A stretch of 64,000 nucleotides of DNA from Haemophilus haemolyticus (GCF_003493605.1 NZ_QQKA01000003.1:1-64000), one strand, 5' to 3'; numbered from the stretch's first letter, positions 1 to 9,118 are shown. Numbers and translations are program-made. The notes: generated from the sequence alone by a model not told the origin.

Positions 1-109
1 TCCGCCACTCGTCAGCAAGAAAGCAAGCTTTCTCCTGCTACCGTTCGACTTGCATGTGTTAAGCCTGCCGCCAGCGTTCAATCTGAGCCATGATCAAACT
101 CTTCAATTC
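1..109 (-). rRNA. rrs: 16S ribosomal RNA, 5' end only
   Basis: Read on the minus strand this is the conserved start of bacterial 16S rRNA: AGAGTTTGATCATGGCTCAG, then the ACGCTGGCGGCAGGCTTAA and CATGCAAGTCGAACGG blocks. The mature 5' end lies near 108-109 by analogy with E. coli. The gene runs off the left edge of the window. It is transcribed leftward, downstream of three tRNA genes and a boxA element, with no terminator between. Confidence 0.97.
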
Positions 110-261
110 AAGTTCAATCGCTCAATAAACTGCTTAGCTATAAATAAAACACTACTTAAAAAGTAATGATGAATTTTCAGTTAAGCACCTATTAAGACTT
201 CAAAATTAAAAATATTTTTAAAACAAGTCAATCAACAAGTGCCCACACAGATTGTCTGATA

Positions 262-275
262 TATTGTTAAAGAGC
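262..275 (-). promoter_or_regulatory. rRNA leader boxA antitermination element
   Basis: On the minus strand the sequence TGCTCTTTAACA, followed by AATATATCAGACAATCTGTG, matches the boxA region found in enterobacterial rRNA leaders, where the NusB/S10 antitermination complex loads. It starts only about 10 bases after the CCA end of tRNA-Pro, so the tRNA genes and the 16S gene appear to share one transcript. Confidence 0.75.
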
Positions 276-284
276 AAAATAAAG

Positions 285-361
285 TGGTCGGCGAGATAGG
301 ATTTGAACCTACGACCCACTGGTCCCAAACCAGTTGCGCTACCAAGCTGCGCTACTCGCCG
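285..361 (-). tRNA. tRNA-Pro (anticodon TGG)
   Basis: The minus strand reads CGGCGAGTAGCGCAG at the 5' end and ends in CCA. The anticodon loop carries TGG, and the TTCAAATC T-loop is present. The gene is 77 nt with encoded CCA and closely resembles E. coli proM. It is the last of three tRNA genes ahead of the 16S gene. Confidence 0.95.
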
Positions 362-382
362 TCAGATCTTATAAAGATAAGA

Positions 383-459
383 TGGGGTGGCTAATGGGAT
401 TCGAACCCACGACAACTGGAATCACAATCCAGGGCTCTACCAACTGAGCTATAGCCACC
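383..459 (-). tRNA. tRNA-His (anticodon GTG)
   Basis: The minus strand reads GGTGGCTATAGCTCAG at the start and the anticodon loop is TTGTGAT, giving GTG. The extra 5' G expected of tRNA-His pairs with C73, and the CCA end is encoded. The gene is 77 nt long and sits in the order Arg-His-Pro, like the E. coli argX-hisR-leuT-proM cluster without the Leu gene. Confidence 0.95.
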
Positions 460-484
460 ATTAAAAGTTGTTATTGCACTGACC

Positions 485-561
<77 letters not shown>

Positions 562-585
562 GTTATTGCGTCGTTGCGGAGGCGT

Positions 586-614
586 ATATTAATGATTTCA
601 TAAAACCTTGTCTA
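586..614 (-). promoter_or_regulatory. Stable-RNA promoter for the Arg-His-Pro tRNA / rRNA transcript
   Basis: On the minus strand there is TAGACA (-35), a 17-base spacer and TAATAT (-10), followed by the GC-rich stretch ACGCCTCCGC. A GC-rich discriminator is typical of stringently controlled tRNA and rRNA promoters. Transcription would start about 20 bases upstream of tRNA-Arg. I saw no comparable promoter between tRNA-Pro and the 16S gene. Confidence 0.75.
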
Positions 615-709
615 GCACTTTTTGAAAAAAAATGTTTGAGCGATAGTTTTTTATTCAGTTTGTTTAAAATTCACTATTTTTTCGACTATTTTTACAACTT
701 AGCAAATCA

Positions 710-2845
710 TTATATATGTTGAATCATCCAACAATTATGAATTTGTTTATTACGTTCAAAATCTAGCGGTAACGTTTTATGCGAAATTTCTATTACACTT
801 AAGCCAAATTCTTCCAACGCAACTAAATTCATTTTGAATCCACGTTTATTATTCGAAAAAACAATTGTGCCATTATTCGACAAAACTCGTTTTAAATTGC
901 TCATCAATTTTACATGATCTCGTTGAACATCCCAACTCTCTTCCATACGTTTAGAATTCGAAAACGTCGGTGGATCCACAAATATCAAATCAAATTGACG
1001 ATCACATTTTTCTAACCATTGAAGGCAATCTGCTTGAATTAATTTATGCTGTTTACCTTTAATATCATTCAAAATAAGATTTTGCTCCGCCCAATTAAGA
1101 TAAGTATTGGACATATCAACGGTGGTTGTCGATTTAGCGCCACCAAGTGCTGCATGAACAGTTGCTGAGCCAGTATAAGCAAATAAGTTCAAGAAATCTT
1201 TACCCTTTGCCAACTCACCAATCATTTTTCTTGTTAAACGGTGATCTAAGAATAAGCCTGTGTCTAAATAATCTGTCAAATTTACCCAAAGTTGCACGCT
1301 ATATTCATTCACATAAAAGTATTCACCTTTATTGGCCAATTTCTCATATTGGTTGGTACCTTTTTGTTTCTGGCGAACTTTAAGGATCAACTTATTCGTT
1401 TCGACACCCGTAACGTGCAAAGTTGCAGTAACAGCATCCAATAAACGTTGACGCGCTTTATTTTCATCAATATTTTTCGGCGCTGCATACTCTTGCACAA
1501 CAATGTAATCCGCATAACGATCGACGGCTAAATTATATTCAGGCAAATCGGCATCATATAAACGATAAGCATCTAATCCTTGTTGCTTTGCCCATTTGCT
1601 AATTTTCTTAATATTTTTTTGTAATCGATTAGCAAAATCGGTTGCCACCTCCGAAGTGCGGTTAAATTCTAGTTCATTTTCAGCTGTAATTTCGTCAGAT
1701 TTTCGTTCTGAAACTTGATAATTCTTCTGCACACAATCTAATGGGCCATTTTTTGCTTTAAACTGTCGGCTGGCACGCATTCTCAAACAATCAAGCAATG
1801 TGGATTCGCTACTAAAAACAGAAACATTCCAACCGCAAAATTCTTTTTTAAGTCTCTGCCCAAATACAGAATAGAGCGCGATTAAAGCTGGTGTTGTGCC
1901 TAAACGTTCCCCATAAGGTGGATTACAGATAACCGTACCAACTTCATTTAAACTAGGATTTTTTAACGCTGCCACATCAGCTTGCTGCCATTTAATTAAA
2001 TGTGAAACACCTGCATTTTGTGCATTCTTCTGCGCCTTTTTTAACACGCGGTGATCGAGGTCAAATCCATAAAAGTGCGGTTGAATTTCACGTTGTTTTT
2101 CCTCTGCTAATTCAATCGCTTCATTTTTTACTTTTTCCCAAGCCGATTGATTATGCGATTTCCAAAAATCAAATCCCCAATGTAAACGATAAAGTTGCGG
2201 TGCAATTTTAGCTTCAATTTGTGCCGCCTCAATTAAAAGCGTACCTGAACCACACATTGGATCTACTAATGGAGAACCCACTTGCCAACCTGAACGCATA
2301 ACAATTGCCGCCGCTAGAGTTTCACGTAAAGGTGCTTGACCTGCATCTTCACGATAGCCTCGCAAATGTAATGCTTCCCCACTTAAATCTAAAGAAATCA
2401 CTAAATTTTCACGATTCAAATAAGCATGGATACGTACGTCTGGCTGAATTTTATCTACATCAGGGCGAGTTTTACCTTGACGTTCAAAGTAATCGACAAT
2501 TCCATCTTTAACGCGCATCGCACCAAATTGAGTATGACGAATTTCTTGGTTGGTTCCATTAAAATCTACAAAGAATGTAACTCGTTCATCAAATTGCGCT
2601 AACCAATTAAAGCCTGAAACAGCTGCATAAAGATCCAAATCACTGTAAATCTTGGTTTCAATCAAAGGAAATAAAATGCGTGAAGCAAGGCGTGACCAAA
2701 GCAAAGTGCGGTATAAAGTTTCGTCATCTGCTTGATAATGAACGCCACCTTGAACCACTTTTGCCTCTTTCGCGCCAAGTTCAGTAAGTTCAACTTTTAA
2801 TAATTCTTCAAAGCCACGAGAAGTCGTTGCAAATAATTGTTTCAT
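710..2845 (-). CDS. rlmL: 23S rRNA (guanine) methyltransferase RlmKL, bifunctional
   Basis: This cytoplasmic enzyme makes m2G2445 and m7G2069 in 23S rRNA (E. coli numbering) during 50S assembly. The 711-aa length is the full fused form. A THUMP-type RNA-binding region covers about residues 1-160. The RlmL methyltransferase follows, with the SAM motif DPMCGSG at 195-201 and the catalytic NPPY at 308-311. The C-terminal RlmK domain has [13 protein letters not shown] near 550 and a DPPTF motif near 625. The gene stands alone, with its own promoter (-10 TATAAT at 2875-2880). Three uptake signals lie inside it (1654, 2073, 2704). Confidence 0.95.
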   Translation of the reverse strand: MKQLFATTSRGFEELLKVELTELGAKEAKVVQGGVHYQADDETLYRTLLWSRLASRILFPLIETKIYSDLDLYAAVSGFNWLAQFDERVTFFVDFNGTNQEIRHTQFGAMRVKDGIVDYFERQGKTRPDVDKIQPDVRIHAYLNRENLVISLDLSGEALHLRGYREDAGQAPLRETLAAAIVMRSGWQVGSPLVDPMCGSGTLLIEAAQIEAKIAPQLYRLHWGFDFWKSHNQSAWEKVKNEAIELAEEKQREIQPHFYGFDLDHRVLKKAQKNAQNAGVSHLIKWQQADVAALKNPSLNEVGTVICNPPYGERLGTTPALIALYSVFGQRLKKEFCGWNVSVFSSESTLLDCLRMRASRQFKAKNGPLDCVQKNYQVSERKSDEITAENELEFNRTSEVATDFANRLQKNIKKISKWAKQQGLDAYRLYDADLPEYNLAVDRYADYIVVQEYAAPKNIDENKARQRLLDAVTATLHVTGVETNKLILKVRQKQKGTNQYEKLANKGEYFYVNEYSVQLWVNLTDYLDTGLFLDHRLTRKMIGELAKGKDFLNLFAYTGSATVHAALGGAKSTTTVDMSNTYLNWAEQNLILNDIKGKQHKLIQADCLQWLEKCDRQFDLIFVDPPTFSNSKRMEESWDVQRDHVKLMSNLKRVLSNNGTIVFSNNKRGFKMNLVALEEFGLSVIEISHKTLPLDFERNKQIHNCWMIQHI

Positions 2846-2874
2846 TTAGGTACCGATTTTGAAAATTTTGAGAG

Positions 2875-2903
2875 ATTATAGCATAGAAAAAGATGATCTA
2901 ATT
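2875..2903 (-). promoter_or_regulatory. Possible rlmL promoter
   Basis: A perfect TATAAT (plus 2875-2880) lies about 30 bases upstream of the rlmL ATG on the minus strand. The -35 is weak (TTAGAT or ATTAGA at 15-16 base spacing) and overlaps a small dyad at 2892-2912. Only the -10 is convincing. Confidence 0.4.
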
Positions 2904-2912
2904 GAGATCATC
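2886..2912 (-). terminator. Weak hairpin followed by T5 upstream of rlmL
   Basis: GATGATCT and AGATCATC pair around a 5-base loop (2892-2912), and on the minus strand the stem is followed by TTTTTC. It may be a second terminator for initiator tRNA-Met, whose main terminator is just upstream at 2937-2966. The stem is AT-rich, so it would be inefficient. Confidence 0.35.
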
Positions 2913-2931
2913 ATAGCGAGTTAAACTGTAA

Positions 2932-2966
2932 AAAGAAAAGCCCCGATTTTCTTAAATCAGGGCTTT
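2932..2966 (-). terminator. Rho-independent terminator of initiator tRNA-Met
   Basis: On the minus strand AAAGCCCTGATTT pairs with AAATCGGGGCTTT (one G.T pair) and is followed by TCTTTTT. It lies 10 bases downstream of the tRNA-fMet CCA end. Confidence 0.8.
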
Positions 2967-2975
2967 AGAATTTGT

Positions 2976-3052
2976 TGGTTGCGGGGGCCGGATTTGAACC
3001 GACGGCCTTCGGGTTATGAGCCCGACGAGCTACCAAGCTGCTCCACCCCGCG
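2976..3052 (-). tRNA. Initiator tRNA-fMet (anticodon CAT)
   Basis: The minus strand begins CGCGGGGTGGAGCAG, with the unpaired 5' C of initiator tRNAs. It has a CTCATAA anticodon loop flanked by the three consecutive G-C pairs (GGG/CCC) that mark initiator tRNA, and it ends in CCA. The length is 77 nt. It is a single gene with its own promoter and terminator. Confidence 0.95.
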
Positions 3053-3065
3053 TCTGATGTGGTGC

Positions 3066-3093
3066 ACTATACGCTATTAATATTTTTTTGCAA
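3066..3093 (-). promoter_or_regulatory. Promoter of initiator tRNA-Met
   Basis: On the minus strand there is TTGCAA (-35), a 16-base spacer and TATAGT (-10), the latter ending 14 bases before the tRNA 5' end. Confidence 0.6.
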
Positions 3094-3237
3094 GAATTAA
3101 ACAAAAGTTTATGTTTCATTTGTTAATAAAATGTTCAATGTGCGTTTTTATTAATCAGCTTGACTAAATAACACTGGTCGTTTTGAAGGATTTTTGATAG
3201 CGTATGCAGCCTTATTTAAGCTTATTTAGGATTAAAA

Positions 3238-4350
3238 ATGTCAGTTAGAAAATTTTTCTCATTAAAAACATTTTCTATTGCAGTGACAACCGCACTTTTA
3301 GTTGCCTGTGGTTCCTCTAATACAACAAAAACTCAAATTCCCACCACCTCAAATGGCAGCGATCCTCAACAATTTGGTGCGAAATATTCGGGTCGTACTT
3401 ATCAACAAGCTGTATTTATGCCAGTTTCTCAAGTTGAAAACCAAAGTGCGGTCATTAATCAGGGTGATTTTTTAACGCAACTTTCGAATGTACAAAGTTA
3501 TTCAAGCAAACTATCTGATCGTTTCTATGGCAACTATGAAAAAATCACAAATTGGGTACTTTCTGGCGCCAATATCAGTGAGCTTTCTAAATTTGGCATT
3601 AACCCGCAAATTATGCGTGGCTTTGATGGATTTCAAAATGTGCTGATGACAGGCTACTACTCTCCAGTCCTTCATGCACGCCGTTCACCGCAAGGTCAAT
3701 TCCAAAATCCAATTTATCGTATGCCGGCAAATAAACGTTTTAGCCGTGCGCAAATCTACGCCGGTGCATTAGCGGGTCAAGGATTAGAATTAGCGTATAG
3801 TGATTCCATGTTAGAGAACTTTTTACTTGGAGTACAAGGCAGCGGCTATGTAGATTTTGGTGATGGCAACCTTAATTACTTCGCTTATGCAGGACAAAAT
3901 GGCTTTCCTTATACCGCCGTTGGGCGTTTATTAGTAGAAGATGGTGAAGTGCCAAAAGAGAAAATGTCTATCCAAGCAATTCGTGAATGGGGCAATCGTA
4001 ATCCATCTCGTGTACAAAGTTTATTAGAACGCAATTCTTCCTATGTATTCTTTAAAAATGATCCGAGTGGCAAAGTAAAAGGTTCTGCTGGCGTACCACT
4101 TGTACCAATGGCTTCAGTAGCATCAGATCGTAGCATTGTACCATCTGGTACTGTTCTTTTAGTCGAAGTGCCTGACATTGATAATAACGGAAACTGGCTT
4201 GGCACACACAAATTGCATTTAATGGTTGCACTTGATGTGGGCGGTGCGGTGAAAGGCCACCACTTTGACTTATATCGCGGCATTGGTGATCAAGCAGGTC
4301 ATATTGCGGGATTATCAAAACACTATGGCCGAGTATGGATGTTGCAATAA
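3238..4350 (+). CDS. mltA: Membrane-bound lytic murein transglycosylase A (lipoprotein)
   Basis: MltA cleaves the MurNAc-GlcNAc bond of peptidoglycan, forming 1,6-anhydroMurNAc, from the inner face of the outer membrane. The first 23 residues are a lipoprotein signal peptide ending in the lipobox L-V-A-C, with Cys24 as the lipidated residue. The body carries MltA hallmarks: an MTGYYSP segment near 140, NYFAYAGQNG near 220, and a C-terminal 3D domain with VALDVGGAVKGHHFD near 335-350. The 370-aa length is normal. A ribosome site (AGGA) precedes the ATG. The stop overlaps the tcdA start (TAATG), suggesting translational coupling. Confidence 0.93.
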   Translation: MSVRKFFSLKTFSIAVTTALLVACGSSNTTKTQIPTTSNGSDPQQFGAKYSGRTYQQAVFMPVSQVENQSAVINQGDFLTQLSNVQSYSSKLSDRFYGNYEKITNWVLSGANISELSKFGINPQIMRGFDGFQNVLMTGYYSPVLHARRSPQGQFQNPIYRMPANKRFSRAQIYAGALAGQGLELAYSDSMLENFLLGVQGSGYVDFGDGNLNYFAYAGQNGFPYTAVGRLLVEDGEVPKEKMSIQAIREWGNRNPSRVQSLLERNSSYVFFKNDPSGKVKGSAGVPLVPMASVASDRSIVPSGTVLLVEVPDIDNNGNWLGTHKLHLMVALDVGGAVKGHHFDLYRGIGDQAGHIAGLSKHYGRVWMLQ

Positions 4351-5120
4351 TGGCGCCAGTGGACAATTATGAACAGCGATTTGGCGGTATCGGTCGACTT
4401 TATACACCTGATGGACTCGCGCGCTTACGCCAAGGCCATATTTGCGTAATAGGTATTGGAGGCGTGGGTTCTTGGGTCGTAGAGGCTTTAGCACGTTCAG
4501 GCGTTGGTGAACTAACATTAATTGATATGGATGATATTTGTGTCACAAATATCAATCGCCAACTTCCTGCGATGAGCGGCACAATCGGCAAATTAAAAAC
4601 TGAAGTCATGTCAGAGCGAGTAAAATTAATTAACCCAGAATGTACCGTCAATATTATTGATGATTTTATCTCGCCAGAGAATCAATCGGATTATCTCAAC
4701 CGAGGCTATGACTACGTCATTGATGCCATTGACAATGTGAAAACTAAAGCGTCGCTGATTGCTTATTGTAAACGTAACAAAATTAATGTGATTACTATTG
4801 GTGGTGCTGGCGGTCAAACTGATCCAACCCAAATTAAAATTGCCGATCTCAGTAAAACCATTCAGGATCCGCTGCTCGCCAAAGTGCGGTCAGTTTTACG
4901 CAAGGATTACAATTTTAGCCAAAATCCAAAACGCAAATTTAGTATCGATGCGGTATTTTCAACACAACCTTTAATATTCCCACAAATGACTGAAGGTTGT
5001 TCTATTTCTGCCACAATGAATTGCGCAAATGGATTTGGTGCAGCCACAATGATAACTGCAACCTTTGGTTTTTTTGCCGTTTCTCGTGTAATAAATAAAT
5101 TACTCAAGAAAAAATCTTAG
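4350..5120 (+). CDS. tcdA: tRNA threonylcarbamoyladenosine dehydratase (CsdL/TcdA, ThiF/E1-like)
   Basis: TcdA uses ATP to cyclise t6A37 of tRNAs to ct6A. The Rossmann nucleotide-binding motif GIGGVGSW is near residue 36, followed by D-M-D-D, and by NRQLPA, the adenylation arginine region of the E1/MoeB/ThiF family. The C-terminal segment carries the CANGFGAA region typical of TcdA, and a hydrophobic tail follows. I place the start at 4350, where ATG overlaps the mltA stop. An upstream in-frame ATG at 4335 would add five residues inside mltA. The family partner CsdE/CsdA is not in the window. Confidence 0.9.
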   Translation: MAPVDNYEQRFGGIGRLYTPDGLARLRQGHICVIGIGGVGSWVVEALARSGVGELTLIDMDDICVTNINRQLPAMSGTIGKLKTEVMSERVKLINPECTVNIIDDFISPENQSDYLNRGYDYVIDAIDNVKTKASLIAYCKRNKINVITIGGAGGQTDPTQIKIADLSKTIQDPLLAKVRSVLRKDYNFSQNPKRKFSIDAVFSTQPLIFPQMTEGCSISATMNCANGFGAATMITATFGFFAVSRVINKLLKKKS

Positions 5121-5131
5121 TCTTCCTTTTA

Positions 5132-5166
5132 AAATGCACATTGACCATAAATGTGCATTTTTTATT
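5132..5166 (+). terminator. Terminator after tcdA
   Basis: AAATGCACATT pairs with AATGTGCATTT, followed by TTTTT. It closes the mltA-tcdA transcript ahead of znuA. Confidence 0.75.
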
Positions 5167-5214
5167 GAATGAAACCCATTTACTTTAAAAATGAAAAATT
5201 TTCCCTCTTTTTAG

Positions 5215-5238
5215 CTATAAAATCATTGCAATTTATAG
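5215..5238 (+). promoter_or_regulatory. Dyad upstream of znuA, possible operator
   Basis: CTATAAA and TTTATAG form a perfect 7-bp inverted repeat with a 10-base spacer, about 60 bases upstream of the znuA start. ZnuA genes are commonly repressed by Zur at AT-rich dyads in this position. The match to the gammaproteobacterial Zur box is poor, so the assignment is only a suggestion. Confidence 0.3.
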
Positions 5239-5298
5239 AAAAGAGCGTAGGCTTTTTGCCCTTTACTAATTATTATCAACAAGTAAGGAAACAGAAAT

Positions 5299-6342
5299 AT
5301 GAAAAAACTTTTAAAAATTAGCGCCATTTCTGCCGCACTTTTAAGTGCGCCAATGATGGCGAATGCTGATGTATTGGCATCAGTAAAACCTTTAGGCTTT
5401 ATTGTTTCATCTATTGCAGATGGCGTAACTGGTACACAAGTCCTTGTTCCTGCTGGAGCCTCTCCGCATGATTACAATTTGAAATTATCTGATATTCAAA
5501 AAGTAAAATCTGCAGATTTAGTTGTATGGATTGGTGAAGACGTTGATTCATTCTTAGACAAACCAATTAGCCAAATTGAACGTAAAAAAGTAATTACCAT
5601 CGCCGATCTTGCGGATGTTGAACCTTTATTAAGTAAAGCTCACCACGAACATTTCCATGAAGATGGCGATCACGATCATAAACATGAGCATGAGCACAAA
5701 CACGAACATAAACATGAACATGAACACGGCCATGATCATAAGCATGAACATCACGACCATGACCACGCTCATGAACATCACGATCACGACCATGACCACG
5801 ATCACCATGATCATGACGAAGGTTTAACAACAAACTGGCATGTTTGGTATTCTCCAGCTATCAGCAAAATTGTTGCACAAAAAGTAGCGGATAAATTAAC
5901 TGCACAATTCCCAGATAAAAAAGCGTTAATTGCACAAAATCTTTCAGATTTTAACCGCACTTTGGCAGAACAAAGTGAAAAAATTACGGCACAACTTGCA
6001 AATGTTAAAGATAAAGGTTTCTACGTTTTCCACGATGCTTATGGTTATTTCAACGATGCTTATGGGTTAAAACAAACGGGTTACTTTACCATCAATCCAT
6101 TAGTAGCACCGGGTGCAAAAACTTTAGCGCACATTAAAGAAGAAATTGATGAACATAAAGTAAATTGCTTATTCGCAGAGCCTCAATTTACGCCAAAAGT
6201 GATTGAGTCTTTAGCGAAAAATACTAAAGTCAATGTAGGACAACTCGACCCAATTGGCGATAAAGTTACTTTAGGTAAAAATTCTTATGCAACATTCTTG
6301 CAATCTACTGCAGATAGCTACATGGAATGTTTAGCTAAATAA
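5299..6342 (+). CDS. znuA: Zinc ABC transporter periplasmic substrate-binding protein ZnuA
   Basis: ZnuA captures Zn(II) in the periplasm for the ZnuBC importer. A Sec signal peptide ends at about residue 23 (MANA/DV). The cluster A-I fold is marked by GASPHDYNL (zinc His near 58), WHVWYSP, YVFHDAYGYF and a late GQLDPIG. Between about residues 115 and 172 lies a long His/Asp/Glu/Lys-rich loop built from repeats of HEH, HDH and HKH, the flexible metal-binding insert typical of ZnuA. This one is long even for the family. ZnuB and ZnuC are not adjacent, as is usual in H. influenzae. Confidence 0.93.
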   Translation: MKKLLKISAISAALLSAPMMANADVLASVKPLGFIVSSIADGVTGTQVLVPAGASPHDYNLKLSDIQKVKSADLVVWIGEDVDSFLDKPISQIERKKVITIADLADVEPLLSKAHHEHFHEDGDHDHKHEHEHKHEHKHEHEHGHDHKHEHHDHDHAHEHHDHDHDHDHHDHDEGLTTNWHVWYSPAISKIVAQKVADKLTAQFPDKKALIAQNLSDFNRTLAEQSEKITAQLANVKDKGFYVFHDAYGYFNDAYGLKQTGYFTINPLVAPGAKTLAHIKEEIDEHKVNCLFAEPQFTPKVIESLAKNTKVNVGQLDPIGDKVTLGKNSYATFLQSTADSYMECLAK

Positions 6343-6352
6343 ATCTTTCTAA

Positions 6353-6390
6353 AAACAATGACCGCACATAAAAGTGCGGTCATTTTCTTT
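6353..6390. terminator. Bidirectional terminator made of an inverted uptake-signal pair
   Basis: AATGACCGCAC pairs with GTGCGGTCATT around ATAAAA, followed by TTTC. The right arm contains an exact uptake signal (6372). The hairpin separates convergent znuA and the DUF2301 gene. Confidence 0.7.
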
Positions 6391-6391
6391 G

Positions 6392-6898
6392 CTAAATTTG
6401 ATATTTAGTTTTATCTCCAATATCAAAATGCAAAGGCATTCGCCATTTTTGTATCGCTAAAACTAAAAGTAATACGCCAGAAATAATAGAAAAAATGCGT
6501 AGTGCAATAAGATTATTTAACACCCACGAAAACCACAAGCAAGCCACAAATATCGGCTGTAAATTTAGCAAAGGCACGCGGAAACAAAAATATTCTTTAA
6601 AACACAAACCGCCTAAAGTAAGTAACGCACCGCCAAGAGCCAACGCAGGATAATGATTAATATAAAAAAGTAATCCTATCCAAGTAGCAAATTGAAAAAG
6701 CAATCGAAAAGATTTTAAGTAAATGTGTAACGAAGAGGCACAACAGGTTGCCGCAATTAATATAAATGTGAGTGATAAATCTGGATACCAACTCACTGTA
6801 AGAACAGCCAACGCCGCTATCACAAAACCAGTGCGGTAAATAAGAACAGTCAGATAATCTAAAAAATCCATCGGTGATTTAATATGTGGATCAGCCAT
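6392..6898 (-). CDS. DUF2301 integral membrane protein
   Basis: This is a 168-aa, very hydrophobic inner-membrane protein with five or six predicted transmembrane segments. The segment LGGLCFKEYFCFR near residues 95-107 is the signature of the DUF2301 family (uncharacterised integral membrane proteins, often 150-200 aa). The N-terminal D-F-L-D-Y-L-T-V-L-I-Y-R segment also fits the family. No function is established. It stands alone, convergent with znuA and separated from mpl by about 110 bases. Confidence 0.75.
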   Translation of the reverse strand: MADPHIKSPMDFLDYLTVLIYRTGFVIAALAVLTVSWYPDLSLTFILIAATCCASSLHIYLKSFRLLFQFATWIGLLFYINHYPALALGGALLTLGGLCFKEYFCFRVPLLNLQPIFVACLWFSWVLNNLIALRIFSIISGVLLLVLAIQKWRMPLHFDIGDKTKYQI

Positions 6899-7010
6899 TG
6901 TATAAATTTTCCTTTTTATGAATTACAAATTAAAAATAAATATAGCCTAAAAATCAGAAATAAAAAGTACAGTCAATTTAAAAACACGTTCTAAATTAAC
7001 CGCACTTTGA

Positions 7011-8372
7011 TTATTTCTGTTTAAGTTTATCAAGAATTTTTTGATGAATGCCACCAAAACTGCCGTTAGACATCACCAAAATATGATCTGTAGGTTGAGC
7101 CTCAGCGACAATCATATCGACTAATCGATCTAAATTTGCATTCCAATAGGCAGGTTGTACACATTGATTTGCAATATCTGCCACTTCCCAAGGAAGTTGT
7201 TCTGGTTGAAGCATAAACACTTCATCAGCTCGGCCAAGCGCAGGCGCGATTTCATCTTTATGAACGCCCATTTTCATTGTGTTAGAACGAGGCTCAAGCA
7301 CTGCAAGAATTCGCACGCCACCACCCACTTTATCTCGTAAAGCAGTTAGCGTAGCAAGAATAGCTTCTGGATGATGAGCAAAATCATCATAAACGGTGAT
7401 GCCATTAACTTCACCTTTTACTTCTAAACGACGTTTAGCATTTACAAAAGATCCCAATGCTTTACACGCATCTTCAATAGCCACACCCGCATGATGAGCA
7501 GCAGCGATCGCCATTAAAGCGTTATGCATATTATGTTGTCCCACTACATTCCATTTTACTTCTGCTACTTTTTCACCATGATGGAAGACCGCAAAATGTG
7601 AAGCATCATTTGTAATACGCTCAGCAAACCACTCATTATCTTTGCCTAAAAATTGTTGTTGTGACCAACATCCCAATGCTAGTGTTTCTTTTGCACTTTG
7701 TTCACTCGCCGAACTTAATACCAAGCCACTTGCCGGAATGGTTCGAATCATATGATGAAATTGGCGTTGGATCGCTTTGAGATCATCAAAAATATCTGCA
7801 TGATCAAAACTAATGTTGTTTACGATAAGTGTACGCGGATTGTAATGGACAAATTTCGAACGTTTATCAAAGAAAGCTGTATCATATTCATCAGCCTCAA
7901 TAACAAAATAAGGGCTGTCTCCTAAACGAGCTGAAATGCCAAAATTACCCGCAATGCCACCGATTAAAAATCCTGGTTTTAAGCCATTTTGTTCTAAGAT
8001 CCACGTTAGCATGCCTGTTGTAGTTGTCTTTCCATGCGTACCAGAAACTGCCAATACCCAACGATCGCGCAATAAATGATCATGCAACCATTGAGGACCA
8101 GATGTGTATTTCAAATTATTTTCCAACACATATTCTACACAAGGATTACCGCGCTTCATCGCATTACCAATAATTACTGTGTCAGGCGCAGGTTGTAATT
8201 GTGCAACATCATAATTTGGAATAATCTGGATGCCTTGCTCTTCTAAAAAAGTGCTCATTGGAGGGTAAACATTAGTATCAGACCCCGTCACGTGATAGCC
8301 CATTTGTTTAGCAATCATCGCCACGCCGCCCATAAATGTGCCACAAATACCTAAGATATGAATATGTTTCAT
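7011..8372 (-). CDS. mpl: UDP-MurNAc:L-Ala-gamma-D-Glu-meso-Dap ligase (murein tripeptide recycling)
   Basis: Mpl joins recycled murein tripeptide to UDP-MurNAc in the cytoplasm, returning it to peptidoglycan synthesis. The Mur ligase layout is complete: an N-terminal UDP-binding region (HILGICGTFMGG), the ATP-binding P-loop GTHGKTTTT near 115, a central EADEYDTAFFD segment, and a C-terminal domain with the Y-D-D-F-A-H-H-P motif. I chose the start at 8372 (MKHIHIL) because a ribosome site (AGAGAAG) precedes it and it matches the family. An open frame extends 21 codons further up without support. The product is 453 aa, the usual length. Confidence 0.94.
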   Translation of the reverse strand: MKHIHILGICGTFMGGVAMIAKQMGYHVTGSDTNVYPPMSTFLEEQGIQIIPNYDVAQLQPAPDTVIIGNAMKRGNPCVEYVLENNLKYTSGPQWLHDHLLRDRWVLAVSGTHGKTTTTGMLTWILEQNGLKPGFLIGGIAGNFGISARLGDSPYFVIEADEYDTAFFDKRSKFVHYNPRTLIVNNISFDHADIFDDLKAIQRQFHHMIRTIPASGLVLSSASEQSAKETLALGCWSQQQFLGKDNEWFAERITNDASHFAVFHHGEKVAEVKWNVVGQHNMHNALMAIAAAHHAGVAIEDACKALGSFVNAKRRLEVKGEVNGITVYDDFAHHPEAILATLTALRDKVGGGVRILAVLEPRSNTMKMGVHKDEIAPALGRADEVFMLQPEQLPWEVADIANQCVQPAYWNANLDRLVDMIVAEAQPTDHILVMSNGSFGGIHQKILDKLKQK

Positions 8373-8518
8373 TGTGCTTCTCTGTTGATTAAGGAAAACG
8401 AAAAATATGATAAAACAACTTCTATGAACTTTCAAAAGAAAAGACTGTCATATCAAACTATATGATCTATAATTAACGCCACTGAACTATTATTTAACCA
8501 CTTCAATAGGAATAAACA

Positions 8519-9112
8519 ATGAAATTTAATAAGTCTTTTCTTTTCGCAACTATCATCGCAAGCTCTATTGCATTAACCGCTTGTAACGATAAAGAGCAAA
8601 AACAAGCTGAAAAACCCGCAGTAGAAACAACTCAACCAGCTGTAGAAAAAGCTCAACCCGCAACAGAAGCTACACAATCAGCAACAACCCAATCAGAACA
8701 ACAGACTCAAATAAAAATAGATGAATTAGTTGCTCAAGCTAATGTAGAATTTCAAAAAGTTGCAAACATAAAAGTTACTAATGTTTCTGTTACTGATGAT
8801 TTAAAATCCTTTTCTATTACTTATGAAATTACAAATTTAAGCGATAAAGCAATTTCAGAAGCACAATGGCTCACTATTTATAAAGAAAATAATCAGCCGT
8901 TCTATGTAGCAAATCTTCCTGCATTACAATTTGGAAAAACAGTTGCACCAAAAGCAAATGAAGTCGTTACCTTATCAACTGATGAAGAAGCCGTGCTTTC
9001 TCAAATTCGTCCTCACTTACAACAAGGAAAAAGTATTCAAGTCGATATTATTGGGACTTCAATTCATTTTGCTGACGGTACCCAAATTGGTTTAGTTTCA
9101 GAACAAAAATAA
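8519..9112 (+). CDS. Putative lipoprotein of unknown function
   Basis: I do not recognise this 197-aa protein. Residues 1-22 form a lipoprotein signal peptide with lipobox L-T-A-C. The residue after the Cys is Asn, then Asp, so inner- versus outer-membrane sorting is unclear. Residues 25-65 are a low-complexity linker rich in Gln, Thr, Ala, Glu and Pro. The rest, about 70-195, looks like one beta-rich domain (alternating hydrophobic stretches such as VTNVSVTDD and FSITYEITNLSD), compatible with a small beta-sandwich. It sits alone between divergent mpl and convergent metC, with a shared terminator. Confidence 0.7.
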   Translation: MKFNKSFLFATIIASSIALTACNDKEQKQAEKPAVETTQPAVEKAQPATEATQSATTQSEQQTQIKIDELVAQANVEFQKVANIKVTNVSVTDDLKSFSITYEITNLSDKAISEAQWLTIYKENNQPFYVANLPALQFGKTVAPKANEVVTLSTDEEAVLSQIRPHLQQGKSIQVDIIGTSIHFADGTQIGLVSEQK

Positions 9113-9118
9113 TCCTAT

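Noticed and set aside
5594..5833. Antisense frames over the znuA His-rich region
   Set aside because: They are complements of CAT/GAT repeat codons with no ribosome site; znuA is the obvious gene.
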